This document shows positions 54,677 through 64,000 of a stretch of DNA of 64,000 bases, piece by piece. Below the pieces are notes generated by a model. The model was given only the letters and a program-made list of their open reading frames with translations. It ran no database searches and was not told the DNA's origin. The position numbers were made by a program, and so were the translations under genes. The stretch covers positions 124,001-188,000 of the forward strand of contig NZ_JABGCG010000007.1 in NCBI RefSeq assembly GCF_019799925.1, given 5' to 3'. The first letter of the stretch is position 1; each line of letters begins with the position of its first letter. Origin of the DNA: Blastococcus sp. CPCC 205250 (GTDB lineage Bacteria > Actinomycetota > Actinomycetes > Mycobacteriales > Geodermatophilaceae).

Positions 54677-55960
54677 TCACACTGCCGGGGTCAGTCGGGT
54701 GAGGACGGCCAGCGCCCGGTCGAACCGGTCACCGTCGCGGCCGTCGGAGAGGTTGCCCATCAGGCGCAGCGCGCGGTTCACCAGGGCCGGGCGCTTGAGG
54801 CCGTGGGCGGTGGCGAAGCGGACGACGTCCGGGCGGTCGAGCAGCGCCAGGAACGCCATCCCGAGCCGGTGGTGGCGGCCGTACTCCTCGCGGAGCCGGG
54901 CCGGGTAGCGCCGCAGGGCGGCCTCGCGCGCGGGACCCTCGGGTGCCCGGAGCGCCTCGACGGCGGCCTCGGCGGCCATCCGGCCGGTCTCCAGCGCGTA
55001 GCTGATGCCCTCGCCGTTGAACGGGTTGACCACGCCGGCGGCGTCGCCGGCCAGCAGCAGGCCGCGGGTGTAGGCCGGCTGGCGGTGCAGCGCCATCGGC
55101 AGGCCCGCGCCGCGCAGCGGGGTCACCGCGTGCTCCTCGCCGAGCTCCCACTCGGGGGGCAGCGTGGCCAGCCACTGCCGCAGGACCGCCCGCGGCTCCA
55201 CGCCGGTGCCGCGGCGGGTGTCGAGCAGCCCGAAGCCGACGTTGGCGATGCCGTCGCCCATGCCGAACGACCAGCCGTAGCCGGGCATGGAGTCGGCGCT
55301 GGGGCCCTCGGCGGAGAGGTCGAAGGAGATGTCCAGGTAGGGGTCGACCGAGCGCGAGGTGCGCACGTAGCGCCGCACCGCGACCCCGAGCGGCCGGTCC
55401 TCGCGGCGCACCAGGCCCAGCGACTTGGCCAGCCGCCCGGACAGCCCCTCGGCCGAGACGACCAGCGGGGCGCGCCAGGTGGCCGGCTCCCGGCCGGGAC
55501 CGACGAGGGTCTGCACCCCGGCCACCCGGCCGGCGTCGTCGAGGAGCGGAGCGGTCACCTGGACGCCGGTGTGCACCCGCGCCCCCGCGACCGCCGCGTG
55601 GTCGGCCAGCAGCGTGTCGAGGTCGCTGCGGGTACGGATCAGCCCGTGGTCGGGCCAGGACCGCAGCTGCGGCCAGTCGACCTCGACCACCTCGCCGCCG
55701 CCGAAGACGCGCAGCCCCCGGTGCCGGACCCAGCCCGTGGTGTCCACCTGCAGGTCCTCGAGCGCCTTGACCCCGCGCGGGGTGAGGCCGTCACCGCAGA
55801 CCTTCTCGCGCGGGAAGTCCGCCTTCTCCAGGACGACGACGTCGAGGCCGGCCGTGGCCAGGTTCCACGCCGCCGACGAACCCGCCGGCCCCGCGCCCAC
55901 GACCACGACGTCGGCGCGGAGGGCGTCCCCGGCCGGCGCCCCGGCGAGCGAGCTCGGCAC
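54677..55960 (-). CDS. Geranylgeranyl reductase-family FAD protein, MenJ-like
   Basis: 427 residues. FAD-dependent reductase: N-terminal dinucleotide site VVVVGAGPAGSSAAWNLA, KVCGDGLTPRGVKALEDL, and the second FAD motif LLLAGDAAGVVNPFNGEGISYALETGRMAAE. In mycobacteria the ortholog MenJ saturates one isoprene of menaquinone. The nuo operon, a polyprenyl synthase, MenG and an isochorismate synthase nearby support that role. GTG at 55960 after GAGGGGG. Archaeal-type lipid or chlorophyll phytyl reduction are family alternatives but unlikely here. Confidence 0.85.
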   Translation of the reverse strand: MPSSLAGAPAGDALRADVVVVGAGPAGSSAAWNLATAGLDVVVLEKADFPREKVCGDGLTPRGVKALEDLQVDTTGWVRHRGLRVFGGGEVVEVDWPQLRSWPDHGLIRTRSDLDTLLADHAAVAGARVHTGVQVTAPLLDDAGRVAGVQTLVGPGREPATWRAPLVVSAEGLSGRLAKSLGLVRREDRPLGVAVRRYVRTSRSVDPYLDISFDLSAEGPSADSMPGYGWSFGMGDGIANVGFGLLDTRRGTGVEPRAVLRQWLATLPPEWELGEEHAVTPLRGAGLPMALHRQPAYTRGLLLAGDAAGVVNPFNGEGISYALETGRMAAEAAVEALRAPEGPAREAALRRYPARLREEYGRHHRLGMAFLALLDRPDVVRFATAHGLKRPALVNRALRLMGNLSDGRDGDRFDRALAVLTRLTPAV

Positions 55961-55992
55961 GTCGACACCCCCTCGGCGGTTCCCGGTGCGCT

Positions 55993-56008
55993 TGTGAAGA
56001 ATTTCACG
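55993..56008 (-). promoter_or_regulatory. TGTGA-N6-TCACG palindrome, Rex/CRP-like operator
   Basis: Plus strand TGTGA (55993-55997), six bases, TCACG (56004-56008); extended, it reads TTGTGAA-N4-TTCACGA. This is one base off the Rex consensus TTGTGAA-N4-TTCACAA. It lies 33 bases before the MenJ-like gene. A minus-strand -10 TAGGCT at 56024-56029 would put it just after the transcription start, a repressor position. Confidence 0.5.
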
Positions 56009-56060
56009 AAGTCGTCGGGTCCGAGCCTACGCCGCGCTGTGAGCAAGGAAACAAGCCCCC

Positions 56061-56076
56061 CGTGACCAGGCTCACG
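56061..56076. promoter_or_regulatory. Second CGTGA-N6-TCACG palindrome
   Basis: CGTGA (56061-56065), six bases, TCACG (56072-56076), overlapping the stop of the phosphoribosyltransferase gene and 101 bases upstream of the MenJ-like start. The first and second sites are 68 bases apart, centre to centre. Confidence 0.4.
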
Positions 56077-56728
56077 GCCCTGGCGCCCCGGTGCCCGCGG
56101 CCAGGGCGGCCCGCACGGCGTCGTCCGGCGTCGCGGAGAAGTCGGCGTAGGCCTGGCCGACGGCGTGGAAGCGGCGCGGGGCCCACAGGCACACCAGCTC
56201 GTCGACCGCCGCGCTGAGCTCCGCGAGGACCCGCGGGGAGCCGACGGGGACGGCGGCGACCACGCGCGCCGGCGCGGCGGCCGCCAGCGCCGCGAGCGCG
56301 GCGCGCAGGGTCGAACCGGTGGCCAGGCCGTCGTCGACGAGGACGACGGTCCGGCCGTCGACGCGCACGGGCGGCCGGCCGGTGCGGTAGGCGGCGACGC
56401 GGCGGCGCAGCTCGGCGGTCTCCCGCTCGCGCACTGCGGCGAAGGTGGCGTCGTCCACCCCGGCGGCGCCCAGGACCTGGTCGTTGTGGACCGTCACGAC
56501 CGCGTCCCCGACGGCCGCTATCGCCCCCATCGCGAGCTCCGGCCTGCCGGGCAGGCCGAGCTTGCGGACGACGAGCACGTCCAGCGGCGCACGCAGCGCC
56601 GCGGCGACCGGCGCGGCGACGACCACCCCGCCGCGCGGCAGGCCGAGGACCACGACGTCCCCCGCCACCCGGCCGGTCACCGCGGCGGCGAGGGCGCGGC
56701 CGGCCTCCGTGCGGTCGGCGAAGTGCAT
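56072..56728 (-). CDS. Phosphoribosyltransferase-family protein
   Basis: 218 residues. PRTase fold with a clear PRPP loop VVLVDDGLATGSTLRAAL (about 124-141) and an N-terminal hood (FADRTEAGRALA .. LGLPRGGVVVAAPVAAALRAPLDVLVVRKLG). Proteins of this type occur in dormancy/stress regions of actinobacteria, often with erythromycin-esterase or dienelactone hydrolase domains; here it is single-domain. The nucleobase or other substrate cannot be assigned. ATG at 56728. Confidence 0.8.
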   Translation of the reverse strand: MHFADRTEAGRALAAAVTGRVAGDVVVLGLPRGGVVVAAPVAAALRAPLDVLVVRKLGLPGRPELAMGAIAAVGDAVVTVHNDQVLGAAGVDDATFAAVRERETAELRRRVAAYRTGRPPVRVDGRTVVLVDDGLATGSTLRAALAALAAAAPARVVAAVPVGSPRVLAELSAAVDELVCLWAPRRFHAVGQAYADFSATPDDAVRAALAAGTGAPGP

Positions 56729-56743
56729 GCCGTCGACGGGCCG

Positions 56744-56893
56744 TCAGACCGGCTGCGGCCCGCTCGGCGGTGGCGCGGTCGGGTCGGCGGGGTCGGGCGT
56801 CGGGTACGGCGCCGGCATCGGGGGCGGGATGGGGTCGGTCGGCGAGGGCCCCGGCGTCGGGGGCCGGGGACCCGGAGGGGGCGGCAGCGTCAT
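56744..56893 (-). CDS. Proline-rich microprotein (49 residues)
   Basis: Starts ATG at 56893: MTLPPPPGPRPPTPGPSPTDP, continuing to a TGA at 56744. About 26 of 49 residues are Pro, with Pro at nearly every second position and few charges. No ribosome site, but TAGCGT ends 6 bases before the ATG, so a leaderless mRNA is possible. High GC readily produces Pro-rich frames, so coding is unproven. No known function; such peptides can form polyproline II helices and bind SH3-like partners or cell wall. Confidence 0.38.
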   Translation of the reverse strand: MTLPPPPGPRPPTPGPSPTDPIPPPMPAPYPTPDPADPTAPPPSGPQPV

Positions 56894-57010
56894 GGACCGA
56901 CGCTACGCACGTCACCGCCCGCCGACCAGGGCCTCCGGACCGCTCGACCCTCGGCGCGACTGCCGTCGGCGCGACGGCGCGACGGCTCGCGGCTGTGCCA
57001 GGGTCGGGGC

Positions 57011-57655
57011 ATGGCCGTGGTCCACGACACGACGCTGGTGCCGAGCAAGCTGGAGCTGCTGGCGGGCTGGCTGCCCGGCCGGCCCTGGTACCGCGGCACC
57101 GGCACCGCCCCGGACCTGCGCCGGGTCGGCGGCTTCCGCGTCGACGACCCCGACGGCGAGGTCGGCATCCAGGTCCTGGTCGTGCTCGACGCCGGCCGGA
57201 CGGCGTACGTGGTCCCGCTCGCGTATCGCGGGGCACCGCTGGCGGGGGCCGACGACGCCCTGCTGGGCACCTCCGAGCACGGCGTGCTGGGGCGGCGCTG
57301 GATGTACGACGGCACCCGTGACCCGGTCGCGGTCGCGCAGCTGCTCGCCCTGCTGACCGGCGCCGCCCGCGCGCAGGACCAGGACCTCAGCGACACCCCC
57401 GACGACACGGTGACCGGCGAGTGGCACCGGACCGGCACGCCGCGCCCCGTCCTCCCGCTGGAGGTCACCGACACCGCGACCGCCACCGTCGTCGCCGTGG
57501 ACGGCGGGCCGGACGGGCGGCTGACGCTGGAGCTCCCGCGCGTGCTCGACCCCGCGGGCGGGCCGGCACCGGGCGGGGCGTCGGGCTGGGTGACCGCGCC
57601 CTGGGAGGACCCGGGCCGCGGCGTCGTCCGCTCGCGGGTGGCCCTCCTCCGCTAG
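57011..57655 (+). CDS. Maltokinase N-terminal cap-like domain protein
   Basis: 214 residues. The whole protein resembles the N-terminal cap domain of maltokinase (Mak): [18 protein letters not shown] .. [44 protein letters not shown] .. [17 protein letters not shown]. The kinase domain itself is absent, so it is not a maltokinase. Free-standing cap proteins are common in actinobacteria with unknown role. ATG at 57011, no clear ribosome site. Its stop TAG overlaps the convergent menG stop in a CTAG. Confidence 0.75.
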   Translation: MAVVHDTTLVPSKLELLAGWLPGRPWYRGTGTAPDLRRVGGFRVDDPDGEVGIQVLVVLDAGRTAYVVPLAYRGAPLAGADDALLGTSEHGVLGRRWMYDGTRDPVAVAQLLALLTGAARAQDQDLSDTPDDTVTGEWHRTGTPRPVLPLEVTDTATATVVAVDGGPDGRLTLELPRVLDPAGGPAPGGASGWVTAPWEDPGRGVVRSRVALLR

Positions 57656-58371
57656 GGCCGGCGGGCGCGGTGCAGCGCGACGACGCCGCCGGTGAGGTCC
57701 CGCCAGGCGACGTCGGCCCAGCCCGCACCCTGGATGCGGGCGGCGAGCGCCGGCTGGTCGGGCCAGGCCCGGATGGACTCGGCCAGGTAGACGTAGGCGT
57801 CGGGGTTGCTGCTCACCGCGCGGGCGATCCGCGGCAGCGCGCGCATGAGGTACTCGAGGTAGACGGTCCGGAACGGCGTCCACGTGGGGCTGGAGAACTC
57901 GCAGACCACCAGGGTGCCGCCGGGCCGGGTGACGCGGAGGAACTCGCGCAGGGCGGCGTCGGGGTCGGCCACGTTGCGCAGGCCGAAGGAGATGACGACC
58001 GCGTCGACGCTGGCGTCGGCCAGCGGCAGGGCCATGGCGTCGCCCGCGACCTTGGGCACCGGCCGGCCGGCGCCGGCGCGCAGCATCCCCTGGGAGAAGT
58101 CGCAGGCGATCGCGGTCACCCCGCCGGCGGCCAGTTCGACCGTGGAGACGGCCGTGCCGGCGGCGACGTCGAGCACCGTCTGCCCCGGCCGGGCGCGCAC
58201 GGCCTCGCGGGTGGCGCGCCGCCAGCCGGCGTCCCGGCCGCCGGACAGGACGGTGTTCGTCAGGTCGTAGCGGCGGGCGACCCCGTCGAACATGGCGGCC
58301 ACCTCGGCGGGCGCCTTGTCCAGGCCCGCGCGCCGTCCGGCGGTGGGTGCGTCGTCTCGCCGGTCTGCCAC
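57652..58371 (-). CDS. menG: Demethylmenaquinone methyltransferase (MenG/UbiE)
   Basis: 239 residues. SAM-dependent C-methyltransferase performing the last step of menaquinone synthesis. UbiE motifs: [41 protein letters not shown] (SAM loop), [28 protein letters not shown] and [29 protein letters not shown] at 58371 with a -10 box TAACGT 8 bases upstream and no ribosome site, so probably leaderless. Divergent from the isochorismate synthase. Confidence 0.95.
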   Translation of the reverse strand: MADRRDDAPTAGRRAGLDKAPAEVAAMFDGVARRYDLTNTVLSGGRDAGWRRATREAVRARPGQTVLDVAAGTAVSTVELAAGGVTAIACDFSQGMLRAGAGRPVPKVAGDAMALPLADASVDAVVISFGLRNVADPDAALREFLRVTRPGGTLVVCEFSSPTWTPFRTVYLEYLMRALPRIARAVSSNPDAYVYLAESIRAWPDQPALAARIQGAGWADVAWRDLTGGVVALHRARRP

Positions 58372-58433
58372 GGCGACTGACGTTACAGAGCCATCGGCGG
58401 CGGCACGGCCCTGCGGCTGCCTACTCTGGAGCC
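58372..58433. promoter_or_regulatory. Divergent leaderless promoters of menG and the isochorismate synthase
   Basis: The 62-base gap contains TAACGT on the minus strand (58380-58385), 8 bases before the menG GTG. It also contains TACTCT on the plus strand (58422-58427), 6 bases before the synthase GTG. Both fit TAnnnT-N6-8-start, the leaderless pattern of actinobacteria. No good -35 is seen for either. Confidence 0.5.
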
Positions 58434-59708
58434 GTGACAGCAGCCGCCGTGACCTCGCAGGACGCCGTCGCGTCCGCGGTCACGACGGTCGAGCTGCCCG
58501 ACAGCCCCGCGCTGCTCGGCCTGCTCCCGGCCGAGGGGGCGCTGTCCTGGGTGCGCCGCGGCGAGGGCCTGGTCGGCTGGGGCGAGGCGGCCCGGCTGGA
58601 GGTCTCCGGTCCCGGGGCGCTGGCCGAGGCAGCGGCCTGGTGGGCGGAGCTCTCCGCGGAGCTCGGTGGCGACGACCCGGTCGGCGTCCCCGGGTCCGGC
58701 CCGGTGGTGTTCGGCAGCGTGGCGTTCGACCCCGCCGCCGGGACCTCGGTGTTCGTCGTCCCGCAGGTCGTCGTCGGCCGGCGCGGGAGCGCGGCCTGGA
58801 TGACGACGATCAGCTCGGCGACCCGGCCCGACCCGGAGCTGCCCGCGCCGGCGGAGTCGGCCCCCGCGCCCGGGCGGCTGCGCTACGCCGACGGCGCCCT
58901 GGACCCGGTGACGTGGTGCGCGGCGGTGGCCGCGGCCGTCCGCCGCATCGACGACGGCGAGCTGGCCAAGGTGGTGCTCGCCCGTGACCTGCTGGTCACC
59001 GCCGACGTCCCGCTCGACGCGCGCCGGCTGCTGGACCGGCTGGCCGCACGCTTCCCCGACTGCTGGACCTTCGCCGTCGACGGCCTGCTCGGCGCGACGC
59101 CGGAGCTGCTGCTGCGCCGCACCGGGCGCCAGCTGTCCTCCCGCGTGCTGGCCGGGACCGCACCGCGCGGCGCCGGGGCCGACGACGAGCGGCTGGCCGC
59201 CGCCCTGCTCGGGTCGGACAAGGACCGTGCCGAGCACGCCCTCGCCGTCGACTCGCTGGTGCGCGCGCTCGAGCCCTACTGCAGCGACCTCGCCGTGCCC
59301 GAGGAGCCGTCGCTGCTCACCCTGGCCAACGTGCGCCACCTGGCCACCGACGTGACCGGGACGCAGCGCCGGTCGGGCCGCCGGGGAGCGGCCAGCCTGC
59401 TCGACCTGGTCGCCGCCGTGCACCCGACCGCCGCCGTCTGCGGCACCCCGCCGGACCGCGCGGCGGCGCTCATCGGCGAGCTCGAGGGCATGGACCGCGA
59501 CCGCTACGCCGGACCCGTCGGCTGGCTGGACGCCCGCGGGGACGGCGAGTTCGGCCTCGCGCTGCGGTGCGCGCAGCTGTCCCCCGACGACCCGGCCAGC
59601 GCGCGGCTGTTCGCCGGCTGCGGCATCGTCGCCGGCTCCGACCCGGCGGCCGAGCTGGCCGAGACGCAGTCGAAGTTCGCCGCGTTCCAGGCCGCGCTCG
59701 AGAGCTGA
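58434..59708 (+). CDS. Isochorismate synthase (MenF/EntC type)
   Basis: 424 residues. Chorismate-utilising enzyme: [13 protein letters not shown] (catalytic Lys), [71 protein letters not shown] and [24 protein letters not shown]. The PVGW form and context near menG argue for isochorismate synthase, first step of menaquinone synthesis, rather than anthranilate or salicylate synthase. A siderophore role (DhbC/EntC) is the alternative given the possibly iron-regulated ABC pair 0.5 kb downstream. GTG at 58434. Confidence 0.88.
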   Translation: MTAAAVTSQDAVASAVTTVELPDSPALLGLLPAEGALSWVRRGEGLVGWGEAARLEVSGPGALAEAAAWWAELSAELGGDDPVGVPGSGPVVFGSVAFDPAAGTSVFVVPQVVVGRRGSAAWMTTISSATRPDPELPAPAESAPAPGRLRYADGALDPVTWCAAVAAAVRRIDDGELAKVVLARDLLVTADVPLDARRLLDRLAARFPDCWTFAVDGLLGATPELLLRRTGRQLSSRVLAGTAPRGAGADDERLAAALLGSDKDRAEHALAVDSLVRALEPYCSDLAVPEEPSLLTLANVRHLATDVTGTQRRSGRRGAASLLDLVAAVHPTAAVCGTPPDRAAALIGELEGMDRDRYAGPVGWLDARGDGEFGLALRCAQLSPDDPASARLFAGCGIVAGSDPAAELAETQSKFAAFQAALES

Positions 59709-59717
59709 CCCGCCCGC

Positions 59718-60257
59718 TCAGCGCAGCAGCTTCTCCACCGCCTCGGCGCCCAGGCCGACCGCCTCGTAGTGCGCGCGGGCGAGCTCCAGGTAGTCGTAGG
59801 CGTCGAAGGTGCCGTTGGGCTGCCCGTCCTCGTCCAGCCAGATGAGCGGGCCGGTCACGTTGAAGTGCACGCGCATCGGCTCGTCGGACTCGTGCGCCAC
59901 GAGCGTGTGCGCCTCGCCCGGGGTCTCGTAGACGAAGCAGCCGCGGGTGGCCACCCAGTCGTGCTCCAGGTAGCTCCACTTCCCCGACAGCGTGTACCCG
60001 AAGACCTGGTGCGGGTGGTAGTGCCGGTTGACCAGCCCCGCCTGCTTGGCCATGAGGACGTCGGCCCAGCGGTTCTGGGTCAGCGATATCCACAGCGGCC
60101 GGGAGCCGACGGTCTCCGACAGCGGGATGAAGTAGCGCTCGTCGTCGTCGAGGGTGTCGGGCAGGAAGATCTCGGGTGCGGCGTCGGCGCGGAAGACGTT
60201 CTGGAGCGGCTTGAGGTCCCGCCAGAACTCCCCGCCGTTCGGCTCCGGACTGGCCAT
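59718..60257 (-). CDS. Cupin-type 2,4'-dihydroxyacetophenone dioxygenase-family protein
   Basis: 179 residues from the ATG at 60257, with GGAGG 10 bases upstream. Cupin barrel with metal-type His in VNRHYHPHQVFGYTLSGKW and a second motif ETPGEAHTLVAHE. Resembles DAD-family and ChrR-like cupin proteins that cleave hydroxyacetophenones; the true substrate is unknown. Only the segment after this ATG is conserved, though the reading frame runs on across the ABC genes. It lies downstream of a perfect TGTGA-N6-TCACA palindrome. Confidence 0.78.
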   Translation of the reverse strand: MASPEPNGGEFWRDLKPLQNVFRADAAPEIFLPDTLDDDERYFIPLSETVGSRPLWISLTQNRWADVLMAKQAGLVNRHYHPHQVFGYTLSGKWSYLEHDWVATRGCFVYETPGEAHTLVAHESDEPMRVHFNVTGPLIWLDEDGQPNGTFDAYDYLELARAHYEAVGLGAEAVEKLLR

Positions 60258-60281
60258 GGTGGGCACTCCTCCCGGTCGGTG

Positions 60282-60297
60282 TGTGAGGACGGTCACA
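60282..60297 (-). promoter_or_regulatory. Perfect TGTGA-N6-TCACA palindrome before the cupin gene
   Basis: TGTGA (60282-60286), GGACGG, TCACA (60293-60297), 25 bases upstream of the cupin ATG. Matches the CRP-family consensus exactly. The GG centre fits CRP better than Rex. Confidence 0.55.
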
Positions 60298-60381
60298 GCC
60301 TGCTCCGCAGCCGGGTGCTGCGCATCAGCACGCCGTCGTCTCCGTCCACGACCCGCCGCCGCCACGCGCCGTCCTGCTGCC

Positions 60382-60404
60382 GGAGACCAGCCCCCCAGGT
60401 CTCC
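60382..60404 (-). terminator. Stem-loop after the ABC transporter pair
   Basis: 7-base arms GGAGACC (60382-60388) and GGTCTCC (60398-60404) around a 9-base loop, 47 bases beyond the second ABC gene. A plausible terminator before the cupin promoter. Confidence 0.45.
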
Positions 60405-60451
60405 GACGCGACCGACGTCATCTCCGACACCGTGTCGCTGGTGCTGGTCGG

Positions 60452-62241
60452 TCAGCGGCCCCGCCAGGCCGCCCAGAGCGCGGCGTAGCGGCCACCGGCG
60501 GCGACGAGGTCGGCGTGGGTGCCCTCCTCCACCACGCGACCGGCGTCGAGCACCACGACCCGGTCGGCGCGCACCGCCTGCGTCAGCCGGTGGGCCACCA
60601 CGAGCGTGGTGCGGCCCGCGGTGGCGGCGAACGCGGCCTCCTCGAGGTCGCGGGCGCCGGTGCTGCCCGCCTCCGCGGTGGCCTCGTCGAGCACCGCCAC
60701 CGGGGGGTCGGCCAGCACCAGGCGGGCCAGCGCCAGCTGCTGGGCCCCCGCGGGGGTCAGCGCGGTGCCGCCCTCCCCGACGCGGGTGGCCGTCCCGTCC
60801 GGGAGCGCGGCCACCCAGCGGGCCCCGACCAGCTCCAGCGCCGCGCGCACCTCGTCGTCCGTGGCGCCGGGGCGGGCCAGCCGGAGGTCGTCGGCCAGCG
60901 TGCCGGCGAAGACGTGCACCTCCTGGCTGACCAGCGCCACCTGGTCGCGCAGCCCCCGGCCCGGCAGCGCGCGGGCCGGGACGCCGTCGACCAGCACCTC
61001 GCCCACCGAGGGGTCGACCGCCCCGGCGAGGACGGCGGCCAGGGTGGTCTTGCCCGCGCCGCTGGCGCCCACGAGCGCCACCCGCTCCCCCGGCGCGAGC
61101 CGCAGGTCGACGTCGGCGAGGACGGCGGGCCCGTCGCCGTAGCGGTGCCCGATGCCGCGCAGCTCCACCGCGGGGCGGGAGCCGGCGGCCGGGCGCTGCG
61201 GCACCACCGCGGCGTCGGGCAGGTCGACGACGCCGACCAGGCGCACGAGCGCGGCGCCGGCGGCCTGCACCTCGTCGAAGGAGAACAGCAGGGTGCCCAG
61301 CGGGGCGAACAGCCGGTGGAACAGCAGCGCCGCCGTCGTCACCTCGCCCACGGTGGCCGCCCCGCTGCGTGCCAGGAGGAACCCGACGGCGAGGACGGCG
61401 GCCAGGCCCAGGTACTCGGAGCGGTTCATCCGCCAGCCGAAGTCGGTGTAGAGCCGGAAGACCCCGACGCCCACGTCGCGCGCGGCGGCCGACCGGCGGG
61501 CGACCTCGGCGGCGTGTGGAGCGCTGCGGGCGTGCGCGCGGATGGTGTCGGCGCCCTGCACGGCGCCCAGCAGCGCGTCGGCGCGGTCCCCGACCGCCCG
61601 CCGCTCGCGGGCGTACACCGGCCCCGACCGCGGCAGGTACCAGCGCAGCGCGAGGCCGTAGGCGGGCAGGGCGAGCAGGCCGGCCAGCGCCAGCCGCCCG
61701 TCGAGCACCCCGAGGCCGAGCAGGGTGAGCAGCACCGCGAGCACGGCGCCGATCACCTCGGGCAGCCCGGTGGTGACCGACTCGCTGACCCGGGCGACGT
61801 CGTCGCCGACGCGGGAGAGCAGGTCGCCGGGGCGCACCCGGTCCAGCGTGGCCGTGTGCAGGTGCAGCACGCGGGCGACCACGGCCTCGCGCAGCCGGGC
61901 CAGCAGCGCCTCGCCCAGCCGGCTGATCGCCACGGCCGACAGCCCGACGAGCACGGCAGCCAGGACGGCCGCGCCGGCCAGCGCGAGCAGGTAGCCGCCG
62001 ACGGCGCCGCCGTCGGTGACGGCGTCGACGAGCCGGCCGAGGACGGCGGGTGCGATCAGTCCAGCGGCGGCAGACGCGACGCTGACGACGGCCGCGGTCA
62101 CCGCGACCCCGCGGCTGTCCCGGGCGTACCGGCCGACGACCCGCGCCGCCCGCCGTCCCGTCGCCGTGGGCAGCAGGTCCGGAGACGCCGAGCCCGCCGT
62201 CGCCTCCGCCGTCGTCGCCTCCCGCTGCGGGGCCTCGGCGG

Positions 62242-62245
<4 letters not shown>
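60452..62245 (-). CDS. ABC exporter-fold transporter, active-ATPase subunit
   Basis: 597 residues. Six membrane helices then a nucleotide-binding domain (about 355-597). Walker A GASGAGKTT, Walker B PPVAVLDEATAE with catalytic Glu, and H-loop VAHRL are intact, but the signature is degenerate (LTPAGAQQLALARL instead of LSGGQ). With the upstream partner it forms a heterodimer in which one composite ATP site should work. GTG at 62245 in a GTGA overlap with its partner. Substrate unknown; iron-siderophore transport is possible from the upstream iron box. Confidence 0.88.
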
Positions 62246-63927
<1,682 letters not shown>

Positions 63928-63955
63928 GGCTCCTCCTGGGACGGTCGGCGACAGG

Positions 63956-63974
63956 TCAGGGCAGCCTAACCAGA
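63956..63974 (-). promoter_or_regulatory. Candidate IdeR/DmdR iron box and promoter
   Basis: The minus strand matches the 19-base iron-box consensus TTAGGTTAGGCTAACCTAA at 14 positions, including the central GGTTAGGCT. It overlaps a possible -10 box TAGGCT and lies 29 bases upstream of the ABC pair. An iron-bound repressor here would block transcription. The rest of the window edge holds nothing else recognisable. Confidence 0.45.
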
Positions 63975-64000
63975 CCTGCCTCTGCAGCCGTTGGCTCCCT

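Noticed and set aside
57011..57655. Maltokinase gene
   Set aside because: Only the N-terminal cap domain is present; the kinase domain and its catalytic motifs are absent.

Overview
The window is a very GC-rich chromosomal segment from an actinobacterium. The evidence is translational coupling through GTGA/ATGA stop-start overlaps, many TTG and GTG starts, several apparent leaderless promoters, Mce/YrbE lipid-transport genes, HadA/HadB-type dehydratases and menaquinone-type respiration. The protein sequences look most like a Geodermatophilaceae-type organism (Blastococcus, Geodermatophilus or Modestobacter). That placement is an impression from the sequence and has not been tested. No phage, insertion sequence, integrase or CRISPR array was seen.

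Layout, most genes on the minus strand. 1-7486: rpoC (3' end cut by the window edge) and rpoB, with a 5' leader and promoter up to about 7719. 7890-19780: a complete mce operon (mkl-yrbEA-yrbEB-mceABCDEF-two Mce-associated membrane proteins), nearly all stop-start overlapped, sitting between rplL and rpoB. 20098-25748: the ribosomal and transcription block rplJL, rplKA, nusG, secE and tRNA-Trp, followed by hadB, hadA and rpmG. 25846-26047: tRNA-Met and tRNA-Thr. 26146-30720: an accessory-looking stretch with a membrane GAF-GGDEF-EAL protein, a 38-residue repeat peptide (five GTQWGR units) in its own terminator-bounded unit, a TadE/TadG-like gene, tRNA-Tyr, a YajQ protein and the remnant of an EamA transporter.

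30718-37005: an SGNH hydrolase, the HtpX protease, 2-oxoglutarate:ferredoxin oxidoreductase korAB and a lipoprotein sugar dehydrogenase. SigR/SigH-like promoters point both ways between htpX and korA. 37006-54589: a polyprenyl diphosphate synthase coupled to a full 14-gene complex I operon, nuoA to nuoN. 54677-59708: menaquinone genes (a MenJ-type reductase, MenG and an isochorismate synthase) interspersed with a phosphoribosyltransferase, a proline-rich microprotein and a maltokinase-cap protein. 59718-64000: a cupin dioxygenase-like protein and a heterodimeric ABC exporter-fold pair with one degenerate ATP site and a possible iron box upstream.

Functionally the right half reads as a respiratory island. 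KorAB makes reduced ferredoxin, complex I feeds electrons to menaquinone, and GrcC, MenF, MenG and MenJ build and modify that quinone. GTGA-N6-TCAC palindromes of the CRP/Rex type lie upstream of nuoA, the MenJ-type gene and the cupin gene, which suggests shared control by redox state or cAMP. The left half couples transcription and translation genes to a lipid importer. The points most worth following are the GTQWGR repeat peptide, the palindrome set, the divergent SigR-like promoters, the asymmetric ABC pair and the mce operon embedded between rplL and rpoB.
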